Below are positions 42,925-53,242 of a stretch of DNA of 64,000 nt, piece after piece. How positions within the stretch are numbered: position 1 is the stretch's first letter; every line of letters begins with the position of its first letter. The DNA comes from Microdochium bolleyi. Its lineage: Eukaryota > Ascomycota > Sordariomycetes > Xylariales > Microdochiaceae. The DNA lies in NCBI GenBank assembly GCA_001566295.1, contig KQ964245.1, positions 687,524 through 751,523 on the forward strand, given 5' to 3'. Made by a program: the position numbers and the translations under genes. The notes under the pieces were generated by a model that worked only from the letters and a program-made list of their open reading frames with translations, did no database searches and had not been told where the DNA came from.

Positions 42925-44134
42925 GACTGGCTGTCGGCTGGCTGTGACAGCCTACGCAGGCAATCTGGACATGGAGATGGAGTTCTCAGCTGCCGCCTGC
43001 CGCTGCTGAACCTGATGCGAAGTGCAGGCTCGGAGGCCAGCAGGTTGTCGCCTGCAACCCCGCGCAGACCTGATACTGGAGGCGGTCAAGGGTGCCGTCT
43101 TTGAGCGATGCTCCCATTTGTCACGGCAATGTTGGCATGAGTTGGCAATGCTGTTGAAGAGTGGGATGCAGTGAGATTTGGCGTGAGCTTGGATGTCGAC
43201 GGGATCCGGGCAGAGCGGGAGAGGCTGCAGGCGGACGGAGGCTGGTCGCTGCAGCGTCGCATCCCAGGAGCTATTTTGGGAGATTGGGGTCAGGGCAGCT
43301 GCAGCCCAGAGCTTGCCCATGCAGCAGTCCCAGGCCCACGCAGAGGCGTCAAGCAGCATTCGAGAGTTCACATTTTGAACATTTGTCTGGCTAGGTACCT
43401 CCACGGTTTGAAATTACACAGCAGATATGTAGTCAAGGACACGCGATTGGTACGACTGAAGACTATGCTGATATCTGGGCTTGGTGACAAGTCTTGAGAA
43501 ACTAACATCCCAGGTGTAGACCCCCATCGCTGAGCAAAGGGAAATCCCGCCTGATGCCCTGTGATAGCAAACGACCGGCCATGTTGTCGGATCACTGTCA
43601 CCAGCAAGACATGGTTATTTGCACGAGATGGTTCAGTTGAAGAGTTCCTGAACCAAAAGTAGGCGTACCTTGAGCTTATCAGGATCGGTGAGGATTACGT
43701 AAAGCTCCCAGGCACGCTCGGCCTACCCGGGACTGCGCTCCATGGATGCCCGACCTGGGGAAGCTGGGGATGGGCCCGGCAAATAATTGGGTGGGTTTCA
43801 TCCCAAGGGATGGCAGATGCTGCTGAAGCGCATGTGCCAGGGCTCGCCCGACTAGCGCAGTGATGTCAGTCGGACCTCGGCTTCAACTTGCGACTCGTCT
43901 CGTCGTCCACGAAGGCGTCCGCCGTCGCCCGCTAACCTCTCCGGCATCCCCAAGAGACCATCCTGTCCAGATGCCGGCCCTCGCGACACACATTCCGTCA
44001 ACATCACCTCTGCCATCATAACCCTTGTCTATTTCACCACACGCATCTCGAGCCTTTGAGCCCCGCCTCGGCTCTCTTCTCGCGGCAACGCTTCGCAACA
44101 CCACTACAACCTTCCTAATAACCATCCCGACAAC
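42925..44134. other. Divergent promoter region, Abp2-like / ANT1
   Basis: 1.2 kb between two divergent starts. There is no supported gene; short frames on both strands lack recognisable features. A GGCTAGGTACCTCC element lies near 43390, a dispersed motif also seen elsewhere in the window. Confidence 0.45.
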
Positions 44135-45260
44135 ATGGCGCCGGCCGCTTCGAAACCAGTCATCCCGCAGAACGACAATGTCGCCCACGCACTCGCCGGC
44201 GCTGGAGGCGGCGTCCTCTCCATGATCCTCACGTCCGTCTCCCAGTCGAGCAAGGCCCGATGATATCGAACAGAAGCACCCGTTCTCAGGCTAACATTAC
44301 CCCCGCCGTCCACCTCGCAGATACCCTCTCATCACTCTCTCCACGCGCGCCCAGGTCGAATCAGCCCGTGCCGAGACAGGCTTCATCACCGCCGTCAAGA
44401 AGATCGTCGCCCGCGAGGGCATCGCGGGCCTCTACGCGGGCCTCGACAGCGCCGTCTTCGGCATCAGCGTCACCAACTTTGTCTACTACTACTGGTACGA
44501 GTGGACAAAGGCCTTCTTCGAGAAGGCCGCCCTCAAGGCCGGCCGGGCCAGCACCAAGCTCACCACTGTCGAGTCCATGATCGCGGGCGCCCTCGCCGGC
44601 TCTGCGACCGTCATCTGCACCAACCCGATCTGGGTCGTCAACACGCGCATCACGACCCGCAAGAGGCACATTGAGGAGAGCACCGAGAGCCTCCCCGGCA
44701 AGAAGCTCGAGCCCGCCAAGGCGCCGTCCACGATCGGCACCCTGCTCGCCCTGCTCCGCGAGGAGGGCCCCCAGGCGCTCTTCCGCGGCGTCCTGCCGGC
44801 CCTGATCCTCGTCATCAACCCGATCCTGCAGTACACCCTGTTCGAGCAGATGAAGAACACGGTCGAGAAGAAGCGCCGCGTCACCCCCACCGTCGCCTTC
44901 TTCCTTGGTGCCCTCGGCAAGCTCTTCGCAACGTCCATCACGTACCCGTACATCACCGTCAAGAGCCAGATGCACGTCGCCGACTCGGGCCGCAAGGAGG
45001 GCGTCTCGCAGGCCATCTCCCGCGTCATTAGGGAGGAGGGCTATGCTGGCCTCTACAAGGGTGAGTCTCTCTTTTCTATCGTCTGGAGTTACCTGAAAGT
45101 ATGGGATCCTAACACAGCACGCTCTTCCGTAGGTATTGCCCCCAAGGTCACGCAGAGCGTCCTCACCGCCGCTTTCCTCTTCGCCTTTAAGGACGTCCTG
45201 TACGAGCAGACCGTCAAGCTTCGCGCCGGCGCTGCCGCCAGGAAACTCGCCAAGGCATAG
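44135..45260 (+). CDS. Peroxisomal ATP/AMP carrier (ANT1/PMP47 family)
   Basis: Mitochondrial-carrier-family protein of the peroxisomal branch, exchanging ATP for AMP to support fatty-acid activation inside peroxisomes. Exons 44135-44232, 44321-45060 and 45133-45260 give 321 aa. The three carrier signatures are YPLITLSTRAQ, TNPIWVVNTR and TYPYITVKSQ, each ending a first helix of its repeat. The opening HALAGAGGGVLSMILTYPLITL is characteristic of PMP47-type carriers. The end of repeat 1 reads EGIAGLYAGLDSAVFG. Intron 1 uses a weak gtccgt donor; intron 2 is 72 nt, a multiple of three without a stop, so its retention would add 24 residues. The C-terminus is basic (RAGAAARKLAKA). Confidence 0.92.
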
Positions 45261-45926
45261 ATACGTGGTTCGACTAGCCGGAAATAACCCCTTATAGTCA
45301 AGAACACAAGGGGCCGCCCACCCACCCTTCTTTTGTGCCCAGGTAAAGCCGCTAAGGAGCTTCCACGACCTGACAGCAAAATTTTTGCTTGAACTACACG
45401 CCACCGGTTTAGTCCTCCTATGCGTTATCAATGCGAGCTGTAAAACTTCGGAGCATTAGTATGGAGCGGGGAGGCAGAGTGTGTATGTAGACTGCAAGCT
45501 GTCAGATTGCAATCCTACAGGAAGGAGTGGTCCAGAACTGAGATAGCGCCAAACGTTGTACGCAAATATGTACGCTTGTATACCACTTTGAATCGCGAGA
45601 TGCTTGCCTTGATTATACGCCGCGACGCCACTTGGTGAAGAGCTGTCCAAGCGTCCGTCGAGGTGTGACGCTTGTCCTGGAGATGCATCAACCTGTCTCA
45701 TTTTTTACCTATGTCTACCCAATTCTACACAATGCTGCTCTATGTTACTGTTTGAGCATATCGCATGCAAAAGAGAGCGAGGCAGTGGTGTAAAGGTTCG
45801 CCTTTAGTCTACCCTGTGTAATCGTGAAGACCATCCAGACCATCCTTGTACCGCAGGGGAGCGGCTGTGACTGGTGTGGCTACACTCGCTTAACCCGTGC
45901 TGGATCTGGGAGGCAGGGACTACCAC
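45261..45926. other. Intergenic region between convergent genes
   Basis: 0.67 kb between the stops of the ANT1-like and MAK10-like genes. No conserved frame is seen. Confidence 0.5.
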
Positions 45927-48724
45927 TCAAGCGATGGACATGAGCTTTGGGACGATCCACCAGTCGTGATACCGCTTCTCGGGCGGTGGCAACTCGACCC
46001 TCAACGTCCTCGTCAGATCAGGCAAGACCTCCTTTCCGACCTTACTGCCACCACCACCACCACCACCAGCGCTGTCCAGGGCCTTCCTCAGCACCCCCAC
46101 CGCGACCCCCGCCGCGATCGCAGCCCTCAGACACGCCTTGGCATTGCTCGTCCATCTCGCATGGCACCCCTCCCCGCCAGCGCTGAACGACTGCACGTCT
46201 GACATTTTGCTCAGCGCCTCGAAACCCTTCCTCGCTCCCGAGATGGCCGTCTCGGCGTAGTGTAGCACCCGGTAGGCGTCTTCGTCGGGCTGTGTCGTGG
46301 CGCGCTGGAACTCTTCGAAGGTCGGGAGCCGCGGGTGGCCGATGGAGGCGAAGGGTTTCATGCGGATCTCGTAGCGGTGGGCGTCGTCGCTGTAAGGTCG
46401 CTGGTATCGTGATGAGCCGGCAGCCGGGGCTGCTTGTTGCGAAGGTGGTCTACCCGCTTGCTCAGGCTCAGAGGTGGAAGTGCTCGTGGGAGGAGCTGTA
46501 CCTGGTGTGGAGGAGAAGCCGGGCAGTGGTAGCAGGTTGAGCCGCGCGAGCACCCCGTACAGGCAGCATAGCCCATCCGCGAACTCCCACGTGCATGCTG
46601 CGTCCAGGGTTGTGACCCTCATGAAGTCCAGACTGCACTTAAACTCAAGGAACTTAGCTGCCGAGAGCTTCCCCGGCTTCAGCTCGGATCCTTGATCATG
46701 TGCCGCGCTGCCTAACGGCGGGTCTTGAATTCTGTTGAAGTCCTTGACGCCACCGCCCTCGAAGAACGCGCGGTCCACAAACGTCCGGATGCGCTCGACG
46801 TGGTGCTGTCGCTCTTTAGCCAGGTAGTTGAGGTACCAGTACATGCCCGCGAGCTCGTCGGACTGGTATACGTCGAGCTCGAACCCAAGCTGCACGATCC
46901 ACTCCATCTGGCGGAGCTTGTAGAGGAACGACCACGACGAGAGGGGTAGCGAGTACAGCACGCTGCCGGACTCCATAACCAGCGGCTTGTCCTCGAGCGC
47001 GATCTGCAGCAGCTGGTCGATCCCCTCGACGTCGACCTGCAGCATGTCCCACTCCTGGATGCTATGACACAGGGTGCGGCGCACGCGACAACGATTCTGG
47101 CACAGAATGCGGAATACATCAAGATACGGCTCCGCCACGCGCTGGCGGAATACTTCCATCTGCGCGGCGATCTGGTGGCGCGGGTCCGAGGTGACTTCTA
47201 TCTCGTCGTAGGCTCTGTCTAACTGCTTGCTGTTAGGTAGGACGAGGATGGACAGGTCATGGTCGATGATTTGACGAATGCTGTATGATCCCAGGACTCG
47301 CATTTCGTGGAATAAGAGGTTCTGTAGAAGAGTCCGTATGTAGATGTGCGGCTGCGGCTTTCGTGCCTGAAGAGTGAGGACGAAGTTCTGCAAGGCAGTC
47401 AGCTACACGCCCAGCCAATTTTTTCGTCAACGCACAATCGAGACCTACCATCAGGCTCTGAGGATCCGAGTACTTCAGTACGTCTATAATATCCAAACCA
47501 TCCTGGAACATGCGTTTGAAGTGATCAAAGGTCTCATCAAAGCTCGGCTGTACTATCGGTCTGGGTGGCATCGTGCTGGCGAGCCGCCGCTGGAGCTTGG
47601 TACTGAATGATTCTGGTACTGATTTGGCGAGGCTGTGCTGCTTGCTGATGTGCTCCATCAGGCCCTTCATCTGGATCCACGGCATCTTGAGGGATTCAGG
47701 GTTTGCCCCGCGAATGCTGATGAGTTCGATGGCACGCAGGAAGGCGATGCGCAGCTCCAGTCGCAGATCTAGTGCCGCCGAGACGTCCTTGGGGATATCG
47801 TTGAAAGCTCTCAGGTCGGCCCGAGCTGCTAGTAGAAGATCATTTATTGGTTCCACTGGTATGTTAGAGAGCAAATTGCGGTCATATGTGGTGGTGACGA
47901 AGTCTTCTTCCTGTAGATCTTGTCAGAATGTAGCTTGCGCACACACGTTGCATTGTGTACGAACCTCGTAGTATAGTTCATCTTTCACCGTCTCATTGAC
48001 GAAGTAACACGATTTAAGCAGGCCCAAACAGTATGCACGGAGTATTGACAACATCCGCGGCTGTCGGTCACGTAGGACAGGATCCCTCGTGAAGTCTGCT
48101 TGGCAGATATTCTCAGGCATAGGGACCATGAGAGCCTCAACGTAGAGATTGGTCAACAAGGTCTGAGACAACGGATATCCGAGGTGCCAAGCCATCTAGA
48201 CTCACAACCGTCAGTATATGATTCTTTGTTTTCGAGCAACTGTCCTGGCGAACTGCTCACCTCCAAACAGAGAAGTTGATCGATGATTCCTAATATCTCC
48301 TCTGGCAACAGCTCTTGCAGCACGTCATAGTCCTCGTCAAGTGACTCGCCCTCGTGCAGGAACCCACTGTCCATCTTCGGGTCTCCGATCTGACATGCAA
48401 GAGCAAAGTTAGGATAGGAATTCATGACTAGTGTGCATGGTGCATATGCATGGTAGAAGGATTCTTGGACAGTCTTACCTCGAGAGCCGAGACGGACTCA
48501 AACAGCGTGAAGTGCTCATCTTTGATGAGGTCACCTGGTGCCAGCTCTGTTCATATCAAAACCAGGAAGGCCAAGAGTCAGTCAAGATAGGTTCTCTCCC
48601 AGAAGGGGCGGTAGGACGCACGCTTGACCGCATGAGCAAACTGCGCCGTGATGTCGACAGCCATGATCCCCGGGTGCGAGAGGTTTGGCGGCGGCGGCTG
48701 CTGCTGCTCGTAGAGGTTCTCCAT
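45927..48724 (-). CDS. NatC N-terminal acetyltransferase subunit MAK10/NAA35
   Basis: Auxiliary, ribosome-anchoring subunit of the NatC complex, which acetylates N-termini starting Met followed by a hydrophobic residue. Six exons on the minus strand join in phase: 48724-48622, 48546-48479, 48389-48261, 48195-47965, 47910-47449 and 47387-45927 (817 aa). The diagnostic N-terminal Mak10 block is split over exons 1-3: ITAQFAHAVK, LAPGDLIKDEHFTLFESVSALE and IGDPKMDSGFLHEGESLDED. The middle holds the helical LLSNIPVEPINDLLLAARADL and HMRVLGSYSIRQ-like regions. The C-terminal half has the KFLEFKCSLDFMRVTTLDAA and YHDWWIVPKLMSI segments. A Pro/Ser/Gly-rich insertion (about residues 635-680) is species-specific. 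Many small 5' exons with perfect phase agreement make the model secure. Confidence 0.93.
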
Positions 48725-49590
48725 GGCGAATGTGTGCGGCCGGCCGGGGTGCGGCGGCGGGCCTCTTCCGGTCCGAGGCAGCACCGTCCCACTGGTGATG
48801 ATTAAGGACCTCAGGAAAAATGGGGGCCGCCGGAGGCCGTGACGGGGATTGCCGGAGTCGTGCTACCTATGGCCTGGGCTTCTCTGGGGGCTCGCAGTTC
48901 TGTGAATTGCGTGCGAGTGGTGCAGGTTGTGCTCTGCTGCCGCCGGCTCGGTCCTGTCCGTAGAAGTTGTCTGAACCGCGTGACCTGAGGCGGCCGCTTA
49001 ATGCTGCAATATATGCGACTATAAACTTTGTATGGGCTTGGAGGGGCCTAGGAGCCATAGGCCATAGCGAAAGCTTGCCTGATACCAGATGAGGTTGGCC
49101 TCGGTTTTGATAAAGGATCGTTGTGAGAAGCAAGGTGGCAGTTGACGGGCTAAGTGCTGCACCAACCAGACTGGTGGTCGTTGGCGCCTGAGGTTTTGGT
49201 GGGTAGAGTAGACCTCGCCCACTTGCAAGAACGACGCTCAACGCCCAGGTTCACTCCGTGGGAATTCGCCAAAAGCTGCAATCCACAGCATTCGTAGAAC
49301 AATCTTACAGAAGCACCCGAAAGGGCAGTATGTCATTGACAGATAACGAATGTGGCAGCACGAATGGAATAGTAAAACACCTCAAACGAGGACGACATGT
49401 GGGATGGTTGAATTTTGATTTTATACAGCTGTACACCACAAGACAGGTCGCGCTCTATTGTGCTTCACCCGCTTGCTCGTTCGCCTCCCTCTTGTCCATG
49501 CTGAAGACTCGGCCCGTGACTGGTTCCGCCTCCGTTTCCGTCCATCATTCCATCGCTTCCGTATCAAAGTGTTGCATCAAGGACAGATGT
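48725..49590. other. Intergenic region, MAK10 promoter / ATP15 3' end
   Basis: 0.87 kb with both flanking genes on the minus strand. No supported gene is seen. Confidence 0.5.
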
Positions 49591-50031
49591 TTACGAAGAA
49601 GCGGCCTCGGTGGCGGCAGTGCTGTTGGCCTTGGCCAGGTTCTGGACCTCGCCCATCTTGCCGTTCTGTTTCCAATCGAGATCAGCCGTCATGTCCTCTT
49701 TCTTCACTATCCCTATCGGCGCGGGTCTCCGCATCCCCTTCTCCCTCTTTCTGTTTCAAGCACTTACCGACCACTTGGCGAACCGGAGGTCCATCTCTCC
49801 GCGGCGCTCAGCGATGATTCTCTTGTCCTCCTTCAGGCTGCGGCGCACGACGCGCGAGGCGACGGCAAGGTAGCGGTTGTAGCTATTTCGAAGAGCGTCT
49901 GAATTAGCTTCGGTGCTGGTCGTGCGGTCGGTATCGGCGGAAGGTCTTGAGAGCGGCCAATTGGGCAGCGGCGCCGCCGGGCGCCGTAAGGACACTCACC
50001 TGATGCCAGCGGCTTTCCAGGCGAACACCAT
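49591..50031 (-). CDS. ATP synthase F1 subunit epsilon, mitochondrial (ATP15)
   Basis: Small central-stalk subunit of mitochondrial F1-ATPase. Three exons (50031-50000, 49882-49768, 49665-49591) encode 73 aa, the usual length of the fungal protein. The sequence opens MVFAWKAAGISYNRYLAVAS and continues with RRSLKEDKRIIAERRGEMDL and FAKWSNGKMGEVQNLAKA, an almost textbook match to this family. The first exon is only 32 nt, so it is easily missed by gene finders. As in other fungi there is no obvious cleavable presequence. The next gene upstream on the same strand is QCR2, another oxidative-phosphorylation gene. Confidence 0.95.
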
Positions 50032-50675
50032 GATGACGGTATGTGCGGGGGTGAATGGGTGGTTGTGGTTGGGAAGGGAGTGCAGAATGTCGAGATTGCT
50101 GCACTCGTCAGTTAGCGGCGTTCTGCAAAAGCCGCGCGCTCTCTCGCACCCACCTGCGCTTGAAGCCCCACATCAGCACTCATGCGCCATAGGCCCGAAA
50201 GCTTCCGAGGCCAATTGAATCACGTGACTGTAACTCGGAACAACGAATTTCACGAACACGCAGGGTGTACACAAGCAATGTCGGCACGCCAGATGGCCTT
50301 GTCCGCATTTCCCATGCGGCTGCCATTTGCTTCCTCTTCAAATTGGCAGGTTGCAGGAGTTGTACAAGAATTAGGTCCTGCTCATCCCCCCTGCACGACC
50401 TGCGTCCGTGACCGTCAGGTGCGTCAAGTCCTCCGTTTTGCAAGCAGTGGTTATGCCCGTAGCTGAATTCGCCGAGAGAAGAGGGTACTCAAGGTCATCC
50501 ACGTGAGGGGCTTGCTCGGCTTCCACTAAAGCCTATATCTGACGCCTACAGTGGAACAATCTGCTCACAGGTGAACATATGAAAAGAGTCTAAGGATTTA
50601 CTATATGCACAGGTGCTTGGCGTACAGCGGTGAGCTGAGTCTGTTAATACAATGCTTCTCCTCCTTTTGTCCCGT
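50032..50675. other. ATP15 promoter / QCR2 3' end
   Basis: 0.64 kb. It contains CCAAT (50211-50215) next to a TCACGTGA palindrome (50220-50227), about 180-190 nt upstream of the ATP15 start. No coding frame is supported. Confidence 0.55.
50211..50227. promoter_or_regulatory. CCAAT box plus TCACGTGA (Cbf1-type) site upstream of ATP15
   Basis: CCAAT and the 8-nt palindrome TCACGTGA lie four nucleotides apart. CCAAT is the Hap/CBF site and TCACGTGA the Cbf1-type E-box, both linked to control of respiratory genes in fungi. Position and spacing are observed; factor binding is inferred. Confidence 0.45.
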
Positions 50676-52238
50676 CTATACCTTGAGTCCGAGCTCCTCG
50701 GCGTAAGGCAGGACGTGCAGATCACCAACGGCGGCGACGGTAGCCTTGCCATCGACAAGAGCCTTGGCGGCCTGAACGATAATATGTCAGTTCTGAGATC
50801 TGTATACCGGAAGAGGGAGGTACATACGCTCTTGAGCTTCTCAGCAGTAACGCCGTCAATGGCCTTGACGGCAGCGGCGATCTGGATAGGCGAGCCAGTG
50901 TGGACGATGCCAGATCCAGCAGCGAGGACGGTGTTGCGGCCAGACTCGCTGGCCTCCAGGGCGTCAAACTTGGCCTTGGCAATAGCCTTGGTCAGATCCT
51001 CCTTGGAAACGGTGCCCTCGGCGATGGACTTGATAGCCTTGGCAGCCTCAAGGGCAGCTGAGCGGACAGCAGAGGCGGAACCGTTGATCTGGACAGCGAA
51101 GAGGCCGGCGTCGGAGTAGGCGTAGTTGGTGGCGACAGCGGAGGCACCTGGCGACTTGGCAGCAGCCTTGGAGAGCAGGCTGAAGCCAGCAGACCACTTG
51201 ACACTGGGCTGGCCGCCGAGAAGTGCCGAGAGAACGGCAACCTCGGGCTTGGGTGTACCGAAACCAGAACCGGGGAAGGCAATGACGAATGAGTTGCCGC
51301 CAATGTGAGCAGTACGCTGCTCGCCACCGTAGTAGGTGGTGGCCTTGGAGTTGGCAGACGCGGAGCCGGAGGGAACAGACTTGAAGAACTGCTCAGTCCA
51401 CTTGGTGACGTTGCTGGACGAAGCACCCTCAGCGACAAGTGCGATGTTGGACTTGGCGTAGGCAGCACTAGCGAAGTCGGCGATCGAGTTCTCGTTCAGG
51501 TAGTTCTTGAGAGCGGTTGTAGGTGTCGGGTAGAGCGAGGCACCGAGCCCAGTGTGGAAGGCAACGGAGTGGGCAGAGTCGAGAGCCAGAGCGGTAACGT
51601 CACCGGCAACCTTAGTCTGCTTGAGCTTCAGGACTCTCTCGACATCCTCGTGGAACTCGTGGGCTAAAAAAGATGGAGGTCAGCAATCAGACCCTCGTGT
51701 CGTCATGATACAGCCTGTGACGACTCACTCGTGTACTTGGTCTCGGAGACGACCTCAGCGAGGAGCTCGGCAAAGTAGGGAAGGTCTTGGCGGAGGAAGC
51801 TGGCCTCAACGACGAGAGCCTCGCGAGTGTGGTAGGCGTTCAATTGGCCACCGAGAAGCTCGGCCTCCCTTACGATGCGGAGGGCAGAGCGCTTGGTGGT
51901 GTTCTGTCCCCGATGTACCGAATTAGCTCAAATATCCCACCACAACTGATGTCTGCCCCAAACACCGCAACCGCAGCACGCACCTTGAAGGCAAACTCCT
52001 CGAGGCCGATGGTGAGGCCGGGGGCGGGCTGGTACCTGGTACCGGCCTTGGCGACGACGGCGAGCTTTGTGGTCGGGCCGTGGGAGTCGCGGGCAGCGAC
52101 CTTGACGCCGGCGACGTCGGCAGCGTCAAAGTCGAACGAGGAAGGGTTGGCGGCGGCGGCGTAGCCACGGCGCTGGGCGGCGAGGCCCTGCCTGGCGGCG
52201 AGCTGGGCGCCCCGAGCGAGAGCCGTTCTGGAGGACAT
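50676..52238 (-). CDS. Ubiquinol-cytochrome c reductase core protein 2 (QCR2)
   Basis: Core subunit of respiratory complex III in the mitochondrial inner membrane, an M16-peptidase-fold protein without protease activity. Four exons (52238-51984, 51903-51729, 51663-50828, 50771-50676) give 453 aa. The N-terminus MSSRTALARGAQLAARQGLA is an amphipathic Arg-rich mitochondrial presequence. The LAVVAKAGTRYQPAPGLTIG and FAFKNTTKRSALRIVREAEL segments and the C-terminal half with GGNSFVIAFPGSGFGTP are characteristic of core protein 2. The zinc-binding HxxEH motif of active M16 peptidases is absent, as expected. A CCAAT box sits 240 nt upstream. It is divergent from RPC82 across about 1 kb. Confidence 0.94.
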
Positions 52239-53242
52239 GGTGGGTTGGGCGGGCGGCGTCAATGGGCCTTTGCGGAACTGCGACAGCGCGGGTTGGGATG
52301 ATGTTGACAGAGCTCGTTGGCGGGCGAAAAGATGGCTCACGCAGAGGCGGAAAAAGCTCGGTCGTTCCCGGGTCGGCCCAAGGCCAGGCGGTGCTCATCA
52401 GAGTTGCAGCGCCCGTGGTGCTCTGCGTGCCTGAGCAGCCCGTCTCCACTGGTCAGCCAGAAGGCAGCCCCGCCCATTGGCCATTGCGGCAGAACGCACC
52501 CAGAACGCACGATCCCGAATTGCTGGCGACATTTCAGAGGCATCCAGAGCACATGGCTGTACTATCCTGGTTTCGTGCATCGTCCGTAAATCCACCCTAC
52601 AGTGCCTCTCCCTAGATTCCACGGTTGGGGCGATGCAAGCACACAGAGCGGACGACATCGGACAGTGCCTTGGCCTGTCTGTGTCACAAAGAGGCACATT
52701 CAACCTCGGGAAGAGTCATCGGCCAGCCCTGCAACAGCTGTCTTTGACCACAAAGCAGTACAAACAGCCGGGAGATCTTCAAGTTCTGATGGTCGAGCCG
52801 GGACTGCAGCGACTCCAGGTCGGTGGTCCCTGGATTGCACCTATCACACGTCTCACCGCGGAGCCTGGGGTTCGGTGGATGCTTCCAGGTTCTGCATGAC
52901 TGCGGAGCCCAAATTGTCATTCTTTTTTCTGGCCCTTGACTTTTTTATCGGCCCGCAATCAGCGAGAGCATCGGCCTTGCGACAGTCCAATTCTGCAGCT
53001 CAGCGACACCACTTCTCCAACAGCCCGCCAACCTCACACAGCTCGACACACCTCGCCTCGGGAGAGCCAACCCTCTCCAGATTGTCAATGCAGCCCCGGT
53101 AGCAGCTACGAAAGCTCTAGAGATAGTGAGAGGATCTCTAGAGGCTGTTCCCTCCAAGTAGCCCCGCCGGCACCCGTCGAGCTACACAGCCTTGAAGACA
53201 TCCTTGGTCTCTTCGCGCCCATCGCCACAATTCCTGGCAGCC
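52239..53242. other. Divergent promoter region, QCR2 / RPC82
   Basis: 1.0 kb between two divergent starts. It includes ATTGG (CCAAT on the minus strand, 52476-52480) for QCR2. Open frames on both strands across 52.3-53.2 kb have no recognisable content. Confidence 0.5.
52476..52480 (-). promoter_or_regulatory. CCAAT box upstream of QCR2
   Basis: CCAAT on the minus strand, about 240 nt before the QCR2 ATG, inside a GC-rich stretch (CGCCCATTGGCCATTGCGG). A Hap2/3/5-type site is plausible for a complex III gene; binding is inferred. Confidence 0.4.
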
